Source of the DNA: Kiritimatiellales bacterium
GTDB taxonomy: Bacteria > Verrucomicrobiota > Kiritimatiellia > Kiritimatiellales > Pontiellaceae
Direction of reading: 5' to 3'
DNA length: 5,600 nucleotides
Assembly (NCBI GenBank): GCA_030630445.1
Contig: DAOVNC010000250.1
Span: 1-5,600 of the forward strand
The position numbers and the translations under genes were made by a program. A model generated the notes under the pieces. The model was given only the letters and a program-made list of their open reading frames with translations. It was not told where the DNA came from and did no database searches. Positions 5,524-5,600 of this stretch are shown here, in pieces; within the stretch, counting starts at the first letter, position 1; each line of letters begins with the position of its first letter.

Positions 5524-5600
5524 TCAAGGCAGTTCAACCCGCAGGCGATAGAAGCGCTGGGAATCGGCGGCGGGATCGGAGACGGTCATTTCCGATCCAA
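5524..5600 (-). CDS. 3' end of an upstream gene with the same C-terminal tail as the beta-galactosidase
   Basis: The minus strand encodes GSEMTVSDPAADSQRFYRLR then VELP and a TGA at 5524-5526; the rest lies beyond the window edge. The frame is chosen by its close match to the end of the beta-galactosidase: 19 of 24 residues and 61 of 72 bases agree, and both proteins stop at the same point after ELP. Its product is therefore probably another exported protein with the same C-terminal beta module, perhaps another glycoside hydrolase or sulfatase, but its body cannot be seen. It runs in the same direction as the beta-galactosidase gene, with 251 bp between its stop and that start, so a single transcript is possible but the gap is long for an operon. 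Confidence 0.8.
   Translation of the reverse strand, partial: GSEMTVSDPAADSQRFYRLRVELP
5527..5598 (-). repeat. Copy 2 of the shared C-terminal coding tail
   Basis: This is the partner of 383-454, in the same orientation and 5144 bp away. The stretch GGTCATTTCCGATCC at its upstream end and TAGAAGCGCTGG in the middle are identical in both copies. Whether the match continues past position 5600 cannot be seen, so it may mark a shared terminal module, a whole-gene duplication or gene conversion between neighbours. Confidence 0.85.

Overview
The window looks like a polysaccharide-degradation region of a Gram-negative PVC-group bacterium, probably Kiritimatiellota/Verrucomicrobiota (Pontiella-like). 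This assignment is inferred from style: a very large secreted glycoside hydrolase with a LamG-type insert, a thrombospondin-3-like calcium repeat followed by a C-terminal tail ending in FYRLR, and a PEP-CTERM-like remnant nearby. No rRNA or other marker gene is present to confirm it.

Layout. Positions 1-357 (+) hold the 3' end of a PLP-dependent enzyme of the ACC deaminase / D-cysteine desulfhydrase family. A 22-bp gap (358-379) with nothing recognisable separates it from a convergent gene. Positions 380-5272 (-) are one intact 1630-residue gene for a secreted, LacZ-like GH2 beta-galactosidase, which fills almost 90% of the window. Positions 5273-5523 are non-coding today: they hold the ribosome binding site, a weak promoter candidate, short leader repeats and the decayed tail of a PEP-CTERM protein. 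Positions 5524-5600 (-) are the last 24 codons of a second gene, upstream of and in the same direction as the beta-galactosidase, whose C-terminus nearly copies that of the beta-galactosidase.

How it fits together. The beta-galactosidase has a signal peptide, accessory N-terminal modules, the full LacZ five-domain core with intact catalytic and metal-site residues, and a calcium-repeat plus beta-rich tail. It probably cleaves terminal beta-galactosides from complex glycans outside the cytoplasm. The neighbour with the same tail is probably another exported protein of the same programme, handled by the same route. The PLP enzyme on the left is convergent and probably unrelated.

The most interesting points are the LamG-like module of about 200 residues nested inside the catalytic barrel, the shared C-terminal tail on adjacent genes, and the PEP-CTERM fossil lying in frame just behind the neighbour's stop codon, which suggests that one C-terminal sorting tail was replaced by another. 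I found no RNA gene, CRISPR array, insertion sequence or phage gene.
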